Notes: generated by a model not told the origin, from the sequence alone. Positions 44,987-54,797 are shown, counted from the first letter of the stretch. The stretch is 64,000 nt of DNA from an uncultured Prevotellaceae bacterium (GCA_900315075.1 OMXV01000027.1:1-64000), one strand, 5' to 3'. A program made the numbers and translations.

Positions 44987-47101
44987 ATGAAAAAGATTTA
45001 CCTTGTGTGTATCCTATTGGTTACTGTGATGACCACGGTGCAGGCACAGACCGTATCATGGACGGCTGACAATGGAAACGGTACGTTCACCAACCCTTTG
45101 TTCTATGACGAGTTTAGCGACCCTGACATCCTGCGTGTGGGTGACGACTACTACCTGGCCGGTACCACCATGCACGCTGTGCCCGGACTGGTCATTCTCC
45201 ATTCCAAAGACTTGGTGAACTGGGAAAACGTAGCCTACTGTTTCGACCGTTTCGACTTCACCGAAGATAGATTCTCGCTGAAAAACCATGAGGAAATATA
45301 CGGCCAAGGCGTATGGGCACCCTGCATCCGCTATGCCAACGGACAATTCTACGTTTACACCAACATCAACGGGAAGGGTTTGCAATGCTACACATCCAAG
45401 GACATTAGAGGTCCTTGGGAGCACCACAATATGCAGGGAAATATCTACGACCTTGGTGTGCTCTTCGACGATGATGGAAAAGTGTATGCCATTCATGGTT
45501 ATGGAACAGTGAAATGCACCGAACTGGAGCCCGATATGAGTGGTCCGAAGGAAGGCACCGAGCGTGTCATCATCCCTGAGGGCAACGGAGTAGGCGAGGG
45601 GCACCATATCTATAAAATCAATGGTATGTACTACCTCATTTCCACCGACTACCGTCCCAATGGGCGCACACTCTGTTCGCGTTCAAAAAGTATTTGGGGA
45701 CCTTATGAGACACGTGTCATCACAGCCGACGAAACTTACGGCTACCATGCGGCTTCGTTGACACAAGTGCCTCGAGGAGAGCAATATCGTATAGGACATG
45801 ATGGCACGAAATTCGCTCTCGGTCCTGTGGACAAGGATGCTACCGCTTGCACCAACGCCCATCAAGGTGGTATCGTGCAAGCCACCGATGGTTCCTGGTG
45901 GGCACTCTTCATGCAGGATTTCCATTCTATTGGCCGTACTGTCTGTCTGATGCCCATGACATGGGATGATGGATGGCCTATGGTTGGCCTCAAAGGCAAC
46001 TATGGAAGAGCACCACGTACATGGTTTGTTCCTGGAGTACAAGCAGACAATAACAATATTGTAAAGCAAGGGGATTCACATGCGCCATATACACGTTCCG
46101 ACAATTTCGATGGAAAACAACTTGGGCGTATCTGGCAGTGGAATCATAATCCCGACGATAAGATGTGGACACTGAAAGGTGGTAAGTTGCGACTGAACTC
46201 CATGCCAGCCGAACAGTTGATGTGGGCACGCAATACGCTGACACAACGTGTCATAGGTCCCAGTAGCATTGCTACAGTCGAGATGAACGTCAAAGGTATG
46301 AAGGATGGTGATGTAGCTGGATTGGGCAATATCAATGTGCCCTGCTCGTGGATTGGTGTTGTGAAAAATGGTAAACGTCTCACCCTGAGATGTTTTGAGC
46401 AACTTACAAACGACACTATCGATGTGCCCGTTACCCTTCCTCAAGGCAAAATCTGGCTGCGATGCATAGGCGACTACGACAACGACCAGGCTCAATATGC
46501 CTATTCTACCGACGGACAGTCATTTAGCACATTGGGCAGGATGATGCCCCTCTCATACCAACTTATCTCCTTCCAGGGTTCCCGCCATGCCCTCTTCGCT
46601 TATAACACAGGTGGCAAAAACGGTGGTTATGCAGAATTCGACAATTTTGTCGTCATAGAACCCAATGCTGATAGAACCCATAATATTCCATTCGGAAAGA
46701 CCTTCCGCATTATTAACAAATCAACTGGTCGTCCCGCTGTTTGTGATCCGCATGGCATCCTCTATGATACACATGCCAACGACACAGGGAAACTCACCCA
46801 GTTCCGTCTTATCGACCGTGGGATGGGAAAGATATCACTCCAATGCGTGGATGGCAGATACATCAAAGTTTATGGCGAGGGACTCCCCGGTGACGTGCGT
46901 TTTACCAACGATTCACAAGAGGCAGAAGTGTTCCTCTGGCAGGACTACCTAAATCATGATTTCATGCTCCTCTCTTTACGCAACCACCGCTACATTGGCA
47001 AGAGTCCCACCACGGGCAGTCCTTATTCAATGGATTATGCCGGTGCCGACCCGGCACGTCGCAATGGTGCAGTCCTTCATTGGGAGGAAGTGGGGCAATG
47101 A
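44987..47101 (+). CDS. Secreted glycoside hydrolase family 43 with C-terminal beta-sandwich and beta-trefoil-like domains
   Basis: 704 residues with an N-terminal signal peptide ending VQAQ. The five-bladed propeller shows the GH43 acids: Asp in FSDPDILRVGDDYYLAG, Asp in IYDLGVLFDDDGKVYAI and Glu in GVGEGHHIYKINGMYYL. After the catalytic part come a beta-sandwich (about 365-555; SDNFDGKQLGRIWQWNHNPD) and a C-terminal region (about 560-700; FRIINKSTGRPAVCDP, VDGRYIKVYGEG) resembling a ricin-type trefoil. GH43 plus this sandwich suggests a beta-xylosidase or alpha-L-arabinofuranosidase. It has its own promoter and no SusC/SusD neighbour. Confidence 0.88.
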   Translation: MKKIYLVCILLVTVMTTVQAQTVSWTADNGNGTFTNPLFYDEFSDPDILRVGDDYYLAGTTMHAVPGLVILHSKDLVNWENVAYCFDRFDFTEDRFSLKNHEEIYGQGVWAPCIRYANGQFYVYTNINGKGLQCYTSKDIRGPWEHHNMQGNIYDLGVLFDDDGKVYAIHGYGTVKCTELEPDMSGPKEGTERVIIPEGNGVGEGHHIYKINGMYYLISTDYRPNGRTLCSRSKSIWGPYETRVITADETYGYHAASLTQVPRGEQYRIGHDGTKFALGPVDKDATACTNAHQGGIVQATDGSWWALFMQDFHSIGRTVCLMPMTWDDGWPMVGLKGNYGRAPRTWFVPGVQADNNNIVKQGDSHAPYTRSDNFDGKQLGRIWQWNHNPDDKMWTLKGGKLRLNSMPAEQLMWARNTLTQRVIGPSSIATVEMNVKGMKDGDVAGLGNINVPCSWIGVVKNGKRLTLRCFEQLTNDTIDVPVTLPQGKIWLRCIGDYDNDQAQYAYSTDGQSFSTLGRMMPLSYQLISFQGSRHALFAYNTGGKNGGYAEFDNFVVIEPNADRTHNIPFGKTFRIINKSTGRPAVCDPHGILYDTHANDTGKLTQFRLIDRGMGKISLQCVDGRYIKVYGEGLPGDVRFTNDSQEAEVFLWQDYLNHDFMLLSLRNHRYIGKSPTTGSPYSMDYAGADPARRNGAVLHWEEVGQ

Positions 47102-47109
47102 CATCTATT

Positions 47110-47175
47110 TGTGCAACCACCTCATAACCTTATAACCTCATAACCTTATAACCTCATAACCTTATAACCTCATAA
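47110..47175. repeat. CATAACCTTATAACCT array at the patatin stop
   Basis: Units of 8 bases (CTCATAAC and CTTATAAC alternating) fill the GH43-patatin gap and run into the last codons (FMRL) and the stop of the patatin gene on the minus strand. Confidence 0.85.
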
Positions 47176-48010
47176 ATCGTTGTATCTCTGGCAGCATTTG
47201 TTCGCCTTTCTTTCGTCCCATATCATAGACCGCTTGCATGTTGTCGGGGTTGTGGGAGGTGTGGCCGATGGGGATGGGCGCATCGGGACGGATGACCAAT
47301 GCGGCACCGGCCTCTTCACGTAGGCTGACATATTCTAATTGTTTGTTGTACATGATATGGCGCTCATCCAGGGCGCGAACCATATTAGGATATTTCCGCA
47401 GTCCCATCCGCATGATGGGCATTAGTCGGTTGTGCTTTTTCTGATAGCCAAGTGGTTGGGTGAGTATTACAATGTTTCGCTCAAAGCCTAAACCCTCGAA
47501 ATAGGCCAATGGGATGGAATCTGCTACACCGCCATCCAACAGTTTGTTTCCATCCAGTTCCACCACTTTCGAAACCACAGGCATTGAGGCCGAAGCACGT
47601 ATGTAGTCGAATAATCGGTCGCCGCTGAAATCACAGTGCTTATAGAATGCTTTGCCTGTCTCCACATCAGTGCATACTACATGAAATTCAGTGGGGTTCT
47701 GGTCGTATGTCTCGTTGTCGAAGATGTCGTATTGCGTCGGAACGATGTGATAGGCATATTCCGCCCCGAAGAGGTCGCCGGTTTTGAGCCATGAACGCCA
47801 ACTGCAATAGCGCCAGTCCTTGGCAAAACGCTTGTTGTAGCGAATGGCACGACCAGACTGGCGCGATATGTAATTGCAGCCGAAGGCCGCACCTGCCGAC
47901 ACACCTACCACGCCATCAAATTCGATGCCGTGTTCCATCATTATATCCATCACACCGGCGGAGAAAAGTCCACGTAAGGCACCGCCTTCTAATACTAAAC
48001 CATATTTCAT
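47162..48010 (-). CDS. Patatin-like phospholipase
   Basis: 282-residue cytoplasmic serine acyl hydrolase of the RssA/YjjU type. It has the oxyanion loop GLVLEGGALRGLFSAGVMD, the nucleophile elbow GVSAG and the catalytic DGG in NKLLDGGVADSIPL. C-terminal motifs include GMRKYPNMVRALDERHIMYN-type sequence and RPDAPIPIGHTS. The last four residues and the stop come from the tandem array at 47110-47175. The gene lies 164 bases after the symporter on the same strand. Confidence 0.9.
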   Translation of the reverse strand: MKYGLVLEGGALRGLFSAGVMDIMMEHGIEFDGVVGVSAGAAFGCNYISRQSGRAIRYNKRFAKDWRYCSWRSWLKTGDLFGAEYAYHIVPTQYDIFDNETYDQNPTEFHVVCTDVETGKAFYKHCDFSGDRLFDYIRASASMPVVSKVVELDGNKLLDGGVADSIPLAYFEGLGFERNIVILTQPLGYQKKHNRLMPIMRMGLRKYPNMVRALDERHIMYNKQLEYVSLREEAGAALVIRPDAPIPIGHTSHNPDNMQAVYDMGRKKGEQMLPEIQRFMRL

Positions 48011-48047
48011 TGAATATTGAAGATTGAAAATTGAAGATTGAATTCAC
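48011..48047. repeat. GAAGATTGAAAATTGAAGATTG array before patatin
   Basis: Short imperfect 7-9 base units abutting the patatin start. Same unit family as 49808-49888 and 54665-54711. Confidence 0.6.
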
Positions 48048-48082
48048 TTAATTAATCTCATTCCCCGTTATTCTTATTTATT

Positions 48083-48108
48083 CGGACATACACGGGGTAT
48101 GTCCCTAC
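48083..48108. repeat. REP-like palindromic unit, copy 1
   Basis: GGACATAC-N5-GTATGTCC with the tail CTAC. The same unit occurs twice, as an inverted pair, at 60677-60767. Confidence 0.8.
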
Positions 48109-48122
48109 ACTTGCAAATCATA

Positions 48123-48173
48123 TCTCTTACCTTTTACCTCTTACTTCTCACCTCTCACCTCTCACCTCTCACA
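48123..48173. repeat. CACCTCTCACCTCTTAC array at the symporter stop
   Basis: Read on the minus strand, GAGAGGTGAGAGGTGAG units start 2 bases after the symporter TAG. Same unit as the arrays at 17147, 17299 and 62335. Confidence 0.8.
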
Positions 48174-48174
48174 A

Positions 48175-49743
48175 CTAATTAAACACCACATACAATCCTA
48201 CCATGACGATGCATAGGAGGGTCCAGGCGGTGACAACAAGCTTTGACATCTTGCCACGGATGGGCTGGGGTATTTCGTATGCCATCTGTCGCTTGTCGGC
48301 GAGTGAGATGATGACCATTGCGATGATGAGGGCAGCGCAGAGCAAGAACGACAATAGCATGAAGTGAGGCCATTCGATGGGAAGCCATGCTGGTGGCCAT
48401 AGGTATAGTACTCCTACAATCAGGCAGAATGCCGTCCCTATGGTAAGGGCGAAGTTCGCCGCACGTGTGGTCGTTCGTCTCCAGAACACGCCAAGTAGGA
48501 AGACGGCAGTCATTGGTGGCGCAATGAAACTAAGCACCGACTGAAATACATTGAAAAGATTCAACCCCTTGATGCTGTCGATGGCGATGGTGATGGCAAT
48601 GGAAATGATGGCGCCCACCACTGTGACGATGCGCCCCATGCGGATGATATCGTGCTCAGTTGCCTTCGGAGCGTAGTGCTTTACATAGATGTCCATAGTG
48701 AAAACTGTGCTTAGGGCGTTGAGTGCCGACCCCACAGTACTCACCAAGGCCGCTGTGAGCACAGCGAACACCAGTCCTACCATACCCACAGGAAATAGAT
48801 TGGTGACCATCGTGAGATAGGCTTCGTCGGGATTGCTCAGACTGATGCTTCCTTGTTGTACCAAGGCGAAGCAGATAACACCAGGAAGAATATAGAGAAA
48901 TACGTCGAGAATCTTCAGCCAACCACAGAAATTGGTGCCCAACTGCCCTTCGCGCAGATTGCGTGCGGCAAGCACTGGCTGCACCATACTCTGGTCGGTA
49001 CACCAGAACCACACGCCCATGACGGGATAGCCCAACAAGATAGGAAGCCAAGGGAAGTCGGGGTCGTTGATGGGTTTGAAAAGTACCCAGTAGTCGGCTG
49101 GTACTCCACTGGTCAAAGAGCTGATACCACCAAGTTTATGGATGCCGGCAATGGTGAGTATCGCCGAGACGATGATAAGTAACAGCATCTGATAGACGTT
49201 CGTGTAAGCCACAGCCTTCAGACCACCGAGAATGGCAAAGAATCCTGCTATCAGCAATAGGATAAAAGCCGATGCCCACATGGGGATGTCGAACACCTGG
49301 CGGATGAGCACACCGCCAGCAAAAAGTGTCAGGGCGAGCCATGAGATGAGGATGGTCACGATGGTGTACCATGCCAGGATGTTGCGTGTGGACTGTCCGA
49401 AGCGCAAGCCCATGAATTCGGGCAGGGTGGAGATGCCGCTGCCAAGGTAGCGTGGGGCGAAGACAAAGGCCAACAGACCGATGAATACAAAGGCATACCA
49501 GGCGAAGTTGCCCGACACAACACCTGTGGTGAATCCCGCCGATGCCGACGCTATCAACATCGAAGGGCCTACGTTGGTGCCCCACATCGAAAAACCGATA
49601 TGGTGCCACCGCAATGAACGTTCTGCTAAGAATAGGCTGCTGCCTTTCTTACGTTTCATACTCGCCCATATACCGATGCACATCAGAACGGCAAAATAGA
49701 CTGCTAATATCACCCAGTCAAGGGCTTCCATGTAGTGGGGCAT
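48175..49743 (-). CDS. Sodium/solute symporter, SLC5 (SSS) family, probable sugar transporter
   Basis: 522 residues with about 14 membrane helices and the SSS signature regions: LFLAERSLRWHHIGFSMWGTN near the N-terminus, PEFMGLRFGQSTRN, KAVAYTNVYQMLLLI, GVWFWCTDQSMVQPVLAARN, and SALNALSTVFTMDIY. The SGLT-like subgroup with WFWCTDQ usually moves sugars or related solutes with Na+. It follows GH31 on the same strand, so it probably imports xylosides or other oligosaccharide products. Confidence 0.9.
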   Translation of the reverse strand: MPHYMEALDWVILAVYFAVLMCIGIWASMKRKKGSSLFLAERSLRWHHIGFSMWGTNVGPSMLIASASAGFTTGVVSGNFAWYAFVFIGLLAFVFAPRYLGSGISTLPEFMGLRFGQSTRNILAWYTIVTILISWLALTLFAGGVLIRQVFDIPMWASAFILLLIAGFFAILGGLKAVAYTNVYQMLLLIIVSAILTIAGIHKLGGISSLTSGVPADYWVLFKPINDPDFPWLPILLGYPVMGVWFWCTDQSMVQPVLAARNLREGQLGTNFCGWLKILDVFLYILPGVICFALVQQGSISLSNPDEAYLTMVTNLFPVGMVGLVFAVLTAALVSTVGSALNALSTVFTMDIYVKHYAPKATEHDIIRMGRIVTVVGAIISIAITIAIDSIKGLNLFNVFQSVLSFIAPPMTAVFLLGVFWRRTTTRAANFALTIGTAFCLIVGVLYLWPPAWLPIEWPHFMLLSFLLCAALIIAMVIISLADKRQMAYEIPQPIRGKMSKLVVTAWTLLCIVMVGLYVVFN

Positions 49744-49756
49744 TGTATTGGGAGTT

Positions 49757-49814
49757 TTGGAGTTTAGATTCGAGATATCGATATGTCGATATAACGATAT
49801 ATCGAAAAATCAAT
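49757..49814 (+). repeat. 57-bp inverted repeat, left copy
   Basis: A string including ATATCGATATGTCGATATAA and ATATATCGAAAAATCAAT. It matches the reverse complement of 54707-54763 with about two differences (one substitution, one single-base indel). It is followed by a TTCAATTTTCAA array, as is the other copy. Confidence 0.9.
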
Positions 49815-49888
49815 TTTCAATTTTCAATTTTCAATCTTTAATCTTTAATTTTTAATCTTTAATTTTCAATTTTCAATCTTCAATCTAT
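49808..49888. repeat. TTCAATTTTCAATCTTTAAT array covering the GH31 stop
   Basis: About ten imperfect units. On the minus strand they supply the last GH31 residues (RLKIEN) and its TGA. Confidence 0.85.
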
Positions 49889-52130
49889 TAAAGATTCCTT
49901 TAAATTGTTCATCTACCTCGATGGTCACTGCCTTGCTGAGGTCCATCTCATCGGTGCATTCCACAATGTCGGGGTAAATGGGGATGCGGGCACCACAGCG
50001 CACGAAGACGGGCATGGCGTCCAAAGGAGAATCCATGTCGTAGTGCCAGCGGCCACCATCATAGTGCTCGCCGGTGAGGAAATGAATCCAATGGCCTTCG
50101 GGCAGATAAACATCACGCCGTCCCCCATGGTTCATCACCGGTGCCACGAGAAACTCGCTGCCGAAATAATATTCATCGTCGATATGCCAGCACTGCCGGT
50201 CGTGAGGATGCTCCATCAGCAAGGCACGAATCATGGGGTAACCACTTTGTGCGCATATTTCGCCCTGTGCCACGATGTAGGGGATGAGGTGATAGCGCAG
50301 TTGCCACCAGCGTCGCACAATATCACTGACCGTGGGATAGTGCCACGGTTCGCGCTTGCAGGTGCCATGGTAACGGAGATGTGAGGTGAAGACACCCATC
50401 TGCGTCCATCTGACATACAATTCGGGGTCGATGGGTGAGTTCATGAAGTTGGGCAGAGAATGGAAGCCTGGCACGTCGTGGCTCCAGAAAGCAAAACCCG
50501 ATAGTCCGATGTGGAGACCACCGCGCAGCGACCCTGCCATGCCATTCCAGTTGCTGGCACTGTCGCCTCCCCAGTGCAGGGGATAGCGCTGACAACCTGC
50601 CCATCCAGCGCGTGCCCAGATGATGCCGTCGCCAGTTTCTTCCTTCGTCACCTCGTAGGCTGCCCGTTGATAGAGTAGTGCATAGAGGTTGTTGAGACGC
50701 CTGGCATCCATGCCGTGGTAGGTGGCATCGAGGTGGATATTCTCGCCAAAATCGGTCTTGATGCATTTCACCCCCATCTGTAATAGTCGTCGCAGCAGAC
50801 CTTTATACCACTCCGTAGCGGTTGGTGAGGTAAAGTCGATGGTGCCGGCATAGTCGAGGGCGGAGAAATTACTGCCATCCTGTTTGGTTCCACTCTGTTC
50901 TCGTTTGCCAATATAGTCGTTTTTCTGTGCCTCCTCCAACTGTTCTGCGCCTTGTGCTACGTATGGCAGTTGCCACAGGCTCACTCGGAAACCTTTATCA
51001 AGCAGTCGATGGACGAATGCTGCTGGGTCTGGGAAGCGGTCGGCATTGAATTTCCATTCGCAGAGCCAGTCGGTGCGAAACCATCCTGTGTCTAAATGGA
51101 TGACATCGCATGGATAATGCTCTTGACGTAGCCGGTCGCATATTTCTTCCACCTCGTCGGCAGCGAAATAGGTCATACGGCTCATCCAGATGCCATAGCT
51201 CCACAGAGGTGGTACAGAGGGGAAACCCGTCAGCATCCTATAGGCGCGCAGGATACGTTCGGGGGTGTCGCCGCCAATGACAAAGGCATCGATGGTGGCA
51301 CGGTCGCAGAGGAACTGCACACTGCGTGTGGAGTGGTCGGCGAGCGACAGTTTGCAATAGTCGCTGGTATGATAGAATACGCCGTACATGCGACTGGACA
51401 AATAGAATGGGATATTTTTATAGCAACGGCGGTTGTTTACCCCTTGTCCATCTTGGTTGCGCAAATAGAAAGTCTGACCGCTGAGGTCCATCTTGCGGAA
51501 ACGTTCTCCTGTACCAACAAAACACTCGTCGTGCTCTGCTTCAAACGATAATGTGGCACGGTCTTCCTGTCCATTCGTCAGACAGTAGCCAAGTGCAAAA
51601 CCATCGTAGCGTGGAGGTGAGAAATGGTCGTCGTTCACCCGCACGGGCTTTTTTGCATCGCCGTCAGGATAGAGTGTCAGTCCAAGGGAAAGTTGGGGTG
51701 GGGGGAGCAAGGTGCTCCACGAGTCGAGTATGGGTGGACGGGTGTCAAGGGTGGCGCGCACACGTCCCATGGCATCAGTGAATGAATAGAGTCCGCCTTC
51801 TTCACACAGCGTGAGTGGTTCCCTAACGAGGTCGGGAGCAAATTGCAGCATGTCGGATGCAGCACTGATTTCGTCACCACACATCGAGACAAACAGGCGA
51901 ATGACATCAGGGCGATAGGCACGAAGCGTCAATGTATGGCATTCTTGCAAAGTGCCCGTCTCTGGTGCCATCTCATCTTGGTGCTTTTGTTTCTGGAAGG
52001 GCACTGTGAGGCAGATGTCGCCATTGTGCTCATACACCTCCGTGGGTGTCCATGCTTTCCACAACGCCTCTTCTCTCGACAATTCCTCATCGAATCCCAT
52101 GAAATCGTATAGATGGTAATTGGTGGGCAT
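49866..52130 (-). CDS. Glycoside hydrolase family 31, probable alpha-xylosidase
   Basis: 754 residues without a signal peptide, so probably cytoplasmic like YicI. The catalytic nucleophile is the Asp in CIKTDFGENIHLDAT (about residue 460). The acid/base is the Asp in LHWGGDSASNWNGM (about 520), with IWMSRMTYFAADEV, VIHLDTGWFRTDWLCEW and GFAFWSHDVPGF. The LDTGWF and KTDFGE pattern fits alpha-xylosidases better than alpha-glucosidases. Upstream on the strand is a beta-helix enzyme and downstream a sugar symporter, consistent with xyloglucan or isoprimeverose use. The C-terminal residues come from the tandem array. Confidence 0.9.
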   Translation of the reverse strand: MPTNYHLYDFMGFDEELSREEALWKAWTPTEVYEHNGDICLTVPFQKQKHQDEMAPETGTLQECHTLTLRAYRPDVIRLFVSMCGDEISAASDMLQFAPDLVREPLTLCEEGGLYSFTDAMGRVRATLDTRPPILDSWSTLLPPPQLSLGLTLYPDGDAKKPVRVNDDHFSPPRYDGFALGYCLTNGQEDRATLSFEAEHDECFVGTGERFRKMDLSGQTFYLRNQDGQGVNNRRCYKNIPFYLSSRMYGVFYHTSDYCKLSLADHSTRSVQFLCDRATIDAFVIGGDTPERILRAYRMLTGFPSVPPLWSYGIWMSRMTYFAADEVEEICDRLRQEHYPCDVIHLDTGWFRTDWLCEWKFNADRFPDPAAFVHRLLDKGFRVSLWQLPYVAQGAEQLEEAQKNDYIGKREQSGTKQDGSNFSALDYAGTIDFTSPTATEWYKGLLRRLLQMGVKCIKTDFGENIHLDATYHGMDARRLNNLYALLYQRAAYEVTKEETGDGIIWARAGWAGCQRYPLHWGGDSASNWNGMAGSLRGGLHIGLSGFAFWSHDVPGFHSLPNFMNSPIDPELYVRWTQMGVFTSHLRYHGTCKREPWHYPTVSDIVRRWWQLRYHLIPYIVAQGEICAQSGYPMIRALLMEHPHDRQCWHIDDEYYFGSEFLVAPVMNHGGRRDVYLPEGHWIHFLTGEHYDGGRWHYDMDSPLDAMPVFVRCGARIPIYPDIVECTDEMDLSKAVTIEVDEQFKGIFNRLKIEN

Positions 52131-52154
52131 GGATTATATTGAAGATTGAATTTT

Positions 52155-53906
52155 TTATTTGATGAATCTCACATTCGGTCCAGGATGGTTGTCACCGTAG
52201 CGGCCTTCGGGACAGATGTTGTTGCGGATGGTGTAGCCATCGGTCTCTGCGTCGAGGTAGATGTTGAATCCACGGTCGTTGGTGGCGTAGGGAGCTGCTC
52301 CGATGCGCTCCACAGTGTTGCCTTCGATGAGCGAATTGGGTTGGTTGGAAAGGGTGTAGATGCCCCCGGCATCGTAGAGTTGCAGAGCAAAGTCGCTGAC
52401 ATGGTTTCGGGTAATGCGGTTGTTGGCCATGCCGGTGTCAAGGGGTGTCCATCCCCAACCCACACAAATGCCTGAGTAGTTGACATGGCTCACCTCGTTA
52501 CTGTCGATGGTCACGTTGCGCACAAAACCTGCTCCGATGCCCACAGCTCCCCAGTCTTCGTTGGTGGCATCATGGATGACATTGCGGGCTACTTCGATGC
52601 GCTTGCAATATTCGTCACTCTCTGGGGGTACCATATAGGGTCGGTGTACTTCCATGGCACCCTCGGCAAACGATCCAAGGAGGATGGCAGTGCCACCGAT
52701 ATCCTCGAAGTGGTTGTCTGCGATAGTTACGTCGCTAATACCCACAGCGTAGTCGAGGGCGGTGGCAGCAAGGTGCTGGAAAGTGCAGCCGACAAAATCG
52801 ACATGGTGTGCCCATTTCACGCTAACGGCAGCCTCGGGGCGCTCAATCCATGCCTGATTTTCCAGCGTGCTGCTCCAGGGCAGTCCTTCCTTTTGTAGTT
52901 TGTATGCATCGATGAGCGGAAACCCGCCTTGAAGTGTCACATGGCCCATGCGTGAGGGTCGCTCCCATGCGGCATATTCGAAGGTGATATTCTCGAAGCG
53001 GATGTCGTGGACACGGTTTTGGGCATACCCCTCAATGGTGAGCAGCCGGTTGAGACGGGGAATAGTAAGTTGGAGTCGCATTATTTTGTTTGCCTCATCA
53101 CCTCGAAGATGATAGGTGATGCTCAGATTCTCATCTTGAATCCATGCACCAGGTTTGTCGATGAATGCGCGTGAGTTGAGCAGACAATAGGATGAAGAGC
53201 CTTTTTCGCCCCCAATGATAGGTTGTGGCCAGGGGTGCTCAAACTCCAGCCGACTTTCTGGTTCCATAAAGGTCACAACTGTCTTGTCTTGCCTCGTCTC
53301 CATGCTTTCCACACGCAGGATAGCTGTTGCCCAACGTTGGTGAACGAGCATCTCAAGTCCTGATGAAGCCTCATAAATATCTACAATATTCTCAGGCGTG
53401 GGAATAGTAATCGTACGAGTGGTGGGGTCGAAGTCAATCATACGCTCCATCTTGCCTTCACCAAACTGACTGGCTCGATGGGCTTTTCGGCCGTCAACCC
53501 ACAATTGTCGGGTTGGAATCATGTATGGTGCAGAGCATACGATAGATTCTTTCTCATAACTCAAAATCTCAAGAGACTTTCCACCGCTGATGTGTGCTTG
53601 TTCGCCTTCAACGCTCTTTATAATGGTGGGTGAGGTGGAGGTGCCACTGTCTTCTGGACGTATGAAAAGAGGATCGTCGATACAATATTCACCACCATGC
53701 AACCAAATGGTGATGCCGCCCTCGGTGCGTGGGTCATTCAGCCGTCGCCATTCGCGAGCCATCCGCAGGGCCTGTTGTATGCTTTGTAGGGGTGCCTGAG
53801 TAGTGCCGTTGGCAGTGTCGTTACCCATGGGCGACACATAGATGTCGCCAGCATATGCCGACAGTGAAATGAATGTAAGAAGGAGTGTTAGACAGAATTT
53901 CCACAT
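52155..53906 (-). CDS. Secreted right-handed parallel beta-helix protein, probable glycosidase (GH120/GH141-like)
   Basis: 583 residues with signal peptide (cut after SLSAYAG). It opens DIYVSPMGNDTANGTTQAPL, the usual beginning of parallel beta-helix enzymes. Repeated coils follow: VRNVTIDSNEVSHVNYSGI, NNRITRNHVSDF, SLIEGNTVERI, YTIRNNI. Residues 40-300 form an N-terminal cap. Family members with this layout include beta-xylosidases (GH120) and RG-II or xylan enzymes (GH141); I cannot tell which. It is 24 bases upstream of GH31 and probably in one operon with it. Confidence 0.75.
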   Translation of the reverse strand: MWKFCLTLLLTFISLSAYAGDIYVSPMGNDTANGTTQAPLQSIQQALRMAREWRRLNDPRTEGGITIWLHGGEYCIDDPLFIRPEDSGTSTSPTIIKSVEGEQAHISGGKSLEILSYEKESIVCSAPYMIPTRQLWVDGRKAHRASQFGEGKMERMIDFDPTTRTITIPTPENIVDIYEASSGLEMLVHQRWATAILRVESMETRQDKTVVTFMEPESRLEFEHPWPQPIIGGEKGSSSYCLLNSRAFIDKPGAWIQDENLSITYHLRGDEANKIMRLQLTIPRLNRLLTIEGYAQNRVHDIRFENITFEYAAWERPSRMGHVTLQGGFPLIDAYKLQKEGLPWSSTLENQAWIERPEAAVSVKWAHHVDFVGCTFQHLAATALDYAVGISDVTIADNHFEDIGGTAILLGSFAEGAMEVHRPYMVPPESDEYCKRIEVARNVIHDATNEDWGAVGIGAGFVRNVTIDSNEVSHVNYSGICVGWGWTPLDTGMANNRITRNHVSDFALQLYDAGGIYTLSNQPNSLIEGNTVERIGAAPYATNDRGFNIYLDAETDGYTIRNNICPEGRYGDNHPGPNVRFIK

Positions 53907-53935
53907 GTCTTATGAAGAGCAATAACACAATAACC

Positions 53936-54631
53936 TTAGAACCAATATGCAAGGTGGTAGCCGATGCGAATGTCACCTTTGCCAAGGTCTTTCGCACCAG
54001 GGAGGGCATTGTTGAATGCCTTGTCGAAATAGTATTTACAATAGACTCCGAAATCCACATTGCGGGCACGCCAACCTATCAACGGCATGATGGCCACGCT
54101 CTTGTCGCGGATGACTTCCCTGTCCTCATAATAGTCTTTCATTACTTTTCCGTCATACACCTTTAGTCCATATTCTGCGCCACAGCCGATATAGAATTTA
54201 GTCCATTTGCTGGTGCGGAATAATTGAAGTTTCACCATGGCAGGAAAAGCAATCTGACCACCGGCATCCACTAAGCCTGTCTTGCCCTTCAGTTCATCTG
54301 GTCGGGGGTCACCGGCGATGTATTCAATGTATTCAGCGCCAAACGACACGTTAATCATATCGTTTGTACGGCCGATATTGAACATCAGTCCCATACCTAT
54401 TCCAAGACAGTTGTAGTAGTCGCCTGTGTTATAAAAGCCAGCTGTAAAAAATGGCTCATTGTTCTGCTGGTTGTTATAAGTAAAATGCTCATCGGCTTTA
54501 GGTAGTTCTTTAAAAGATGTCGTTGCGACATTATCGTTTTCATTTGTACCCTCATCTGGAGTGATAACCTCCCGATTTGCCATTGTGGCTACGGGAATCA
54601 GCATCATCAGTGATAGAAAAAACTTTCTCAT
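53936..54631 (-). CDS. Outer-membrane beta-barrel protein
   Basis: 231 residues with signal peptide ending VATMA. Alternating amphipathic strands rich in Tyr, Phe and Gly (FTAGFYNTGDYYNCLGIGMG, INVSFGAEYIEYI, KFYIGCGAEYGLKV, VDFGVYCKYYF) end in an aromatic terminus, LAYWF, as needed for barrel insertion by Bam. No specific family recognised. It is 29 bases upstream of the beta-helix gene and on the same strand. Confidence 0.7.
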   Translation of the reverse strand: MRKFFLSLMMLIPVATMANREVITPDEGTNENDNVATTSFKELPKADEHFTYNNQQNNEPFFTAGFYNTGDYYNCLGIGMGLMFNIGRTNDMINVSFGAEYIEYIAGDPRPDELKGKTGLVDAGGQIAFPAMVKLQLFRTSKWTKFYIGCGAEYGLKVYDGKVMKDYYEDREVIRDKSVAIMPLIGWRARNVDFGVYCKYYFDKAFNNALPGAKDLGKGDIRIGYHLAYWF

Positions 54632-54664
54632 AGTTGAAATTTATTATGTTTATTAGTTGACAAG

Positions 54665-54711
54665 TTATTTGAAGATTGAAGATTGAAGATTGAAGATTAA
54701 AGATTGATTGA
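54665..54711. repeat. GAAGATTGAAGATTG array
   Basis: Four to five near-perfect 7-base GAAGATT units beside the right copy of the 57-bp inverted repeat, mirroring the arrangement at 49808. Confidence 0.8.
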
Positions 54712-54763
54712 TTTTTCGATATATCGTTATATCGACATATCGATATGTCGAATCTAACTCCAA
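54707..54763 (-). repeat. 57-bp inverted repeat, right copy
   Basis: Reverse complement of 49757-49814. Together they bracket the GH31, beta-helix and outer-membrane barrel genes (about 4.9 kb). Confidence 0.9.
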
Positions 54764-54797
54764 CACGCCCAAATTTCACCCCCTAAAAAAACTCCCA

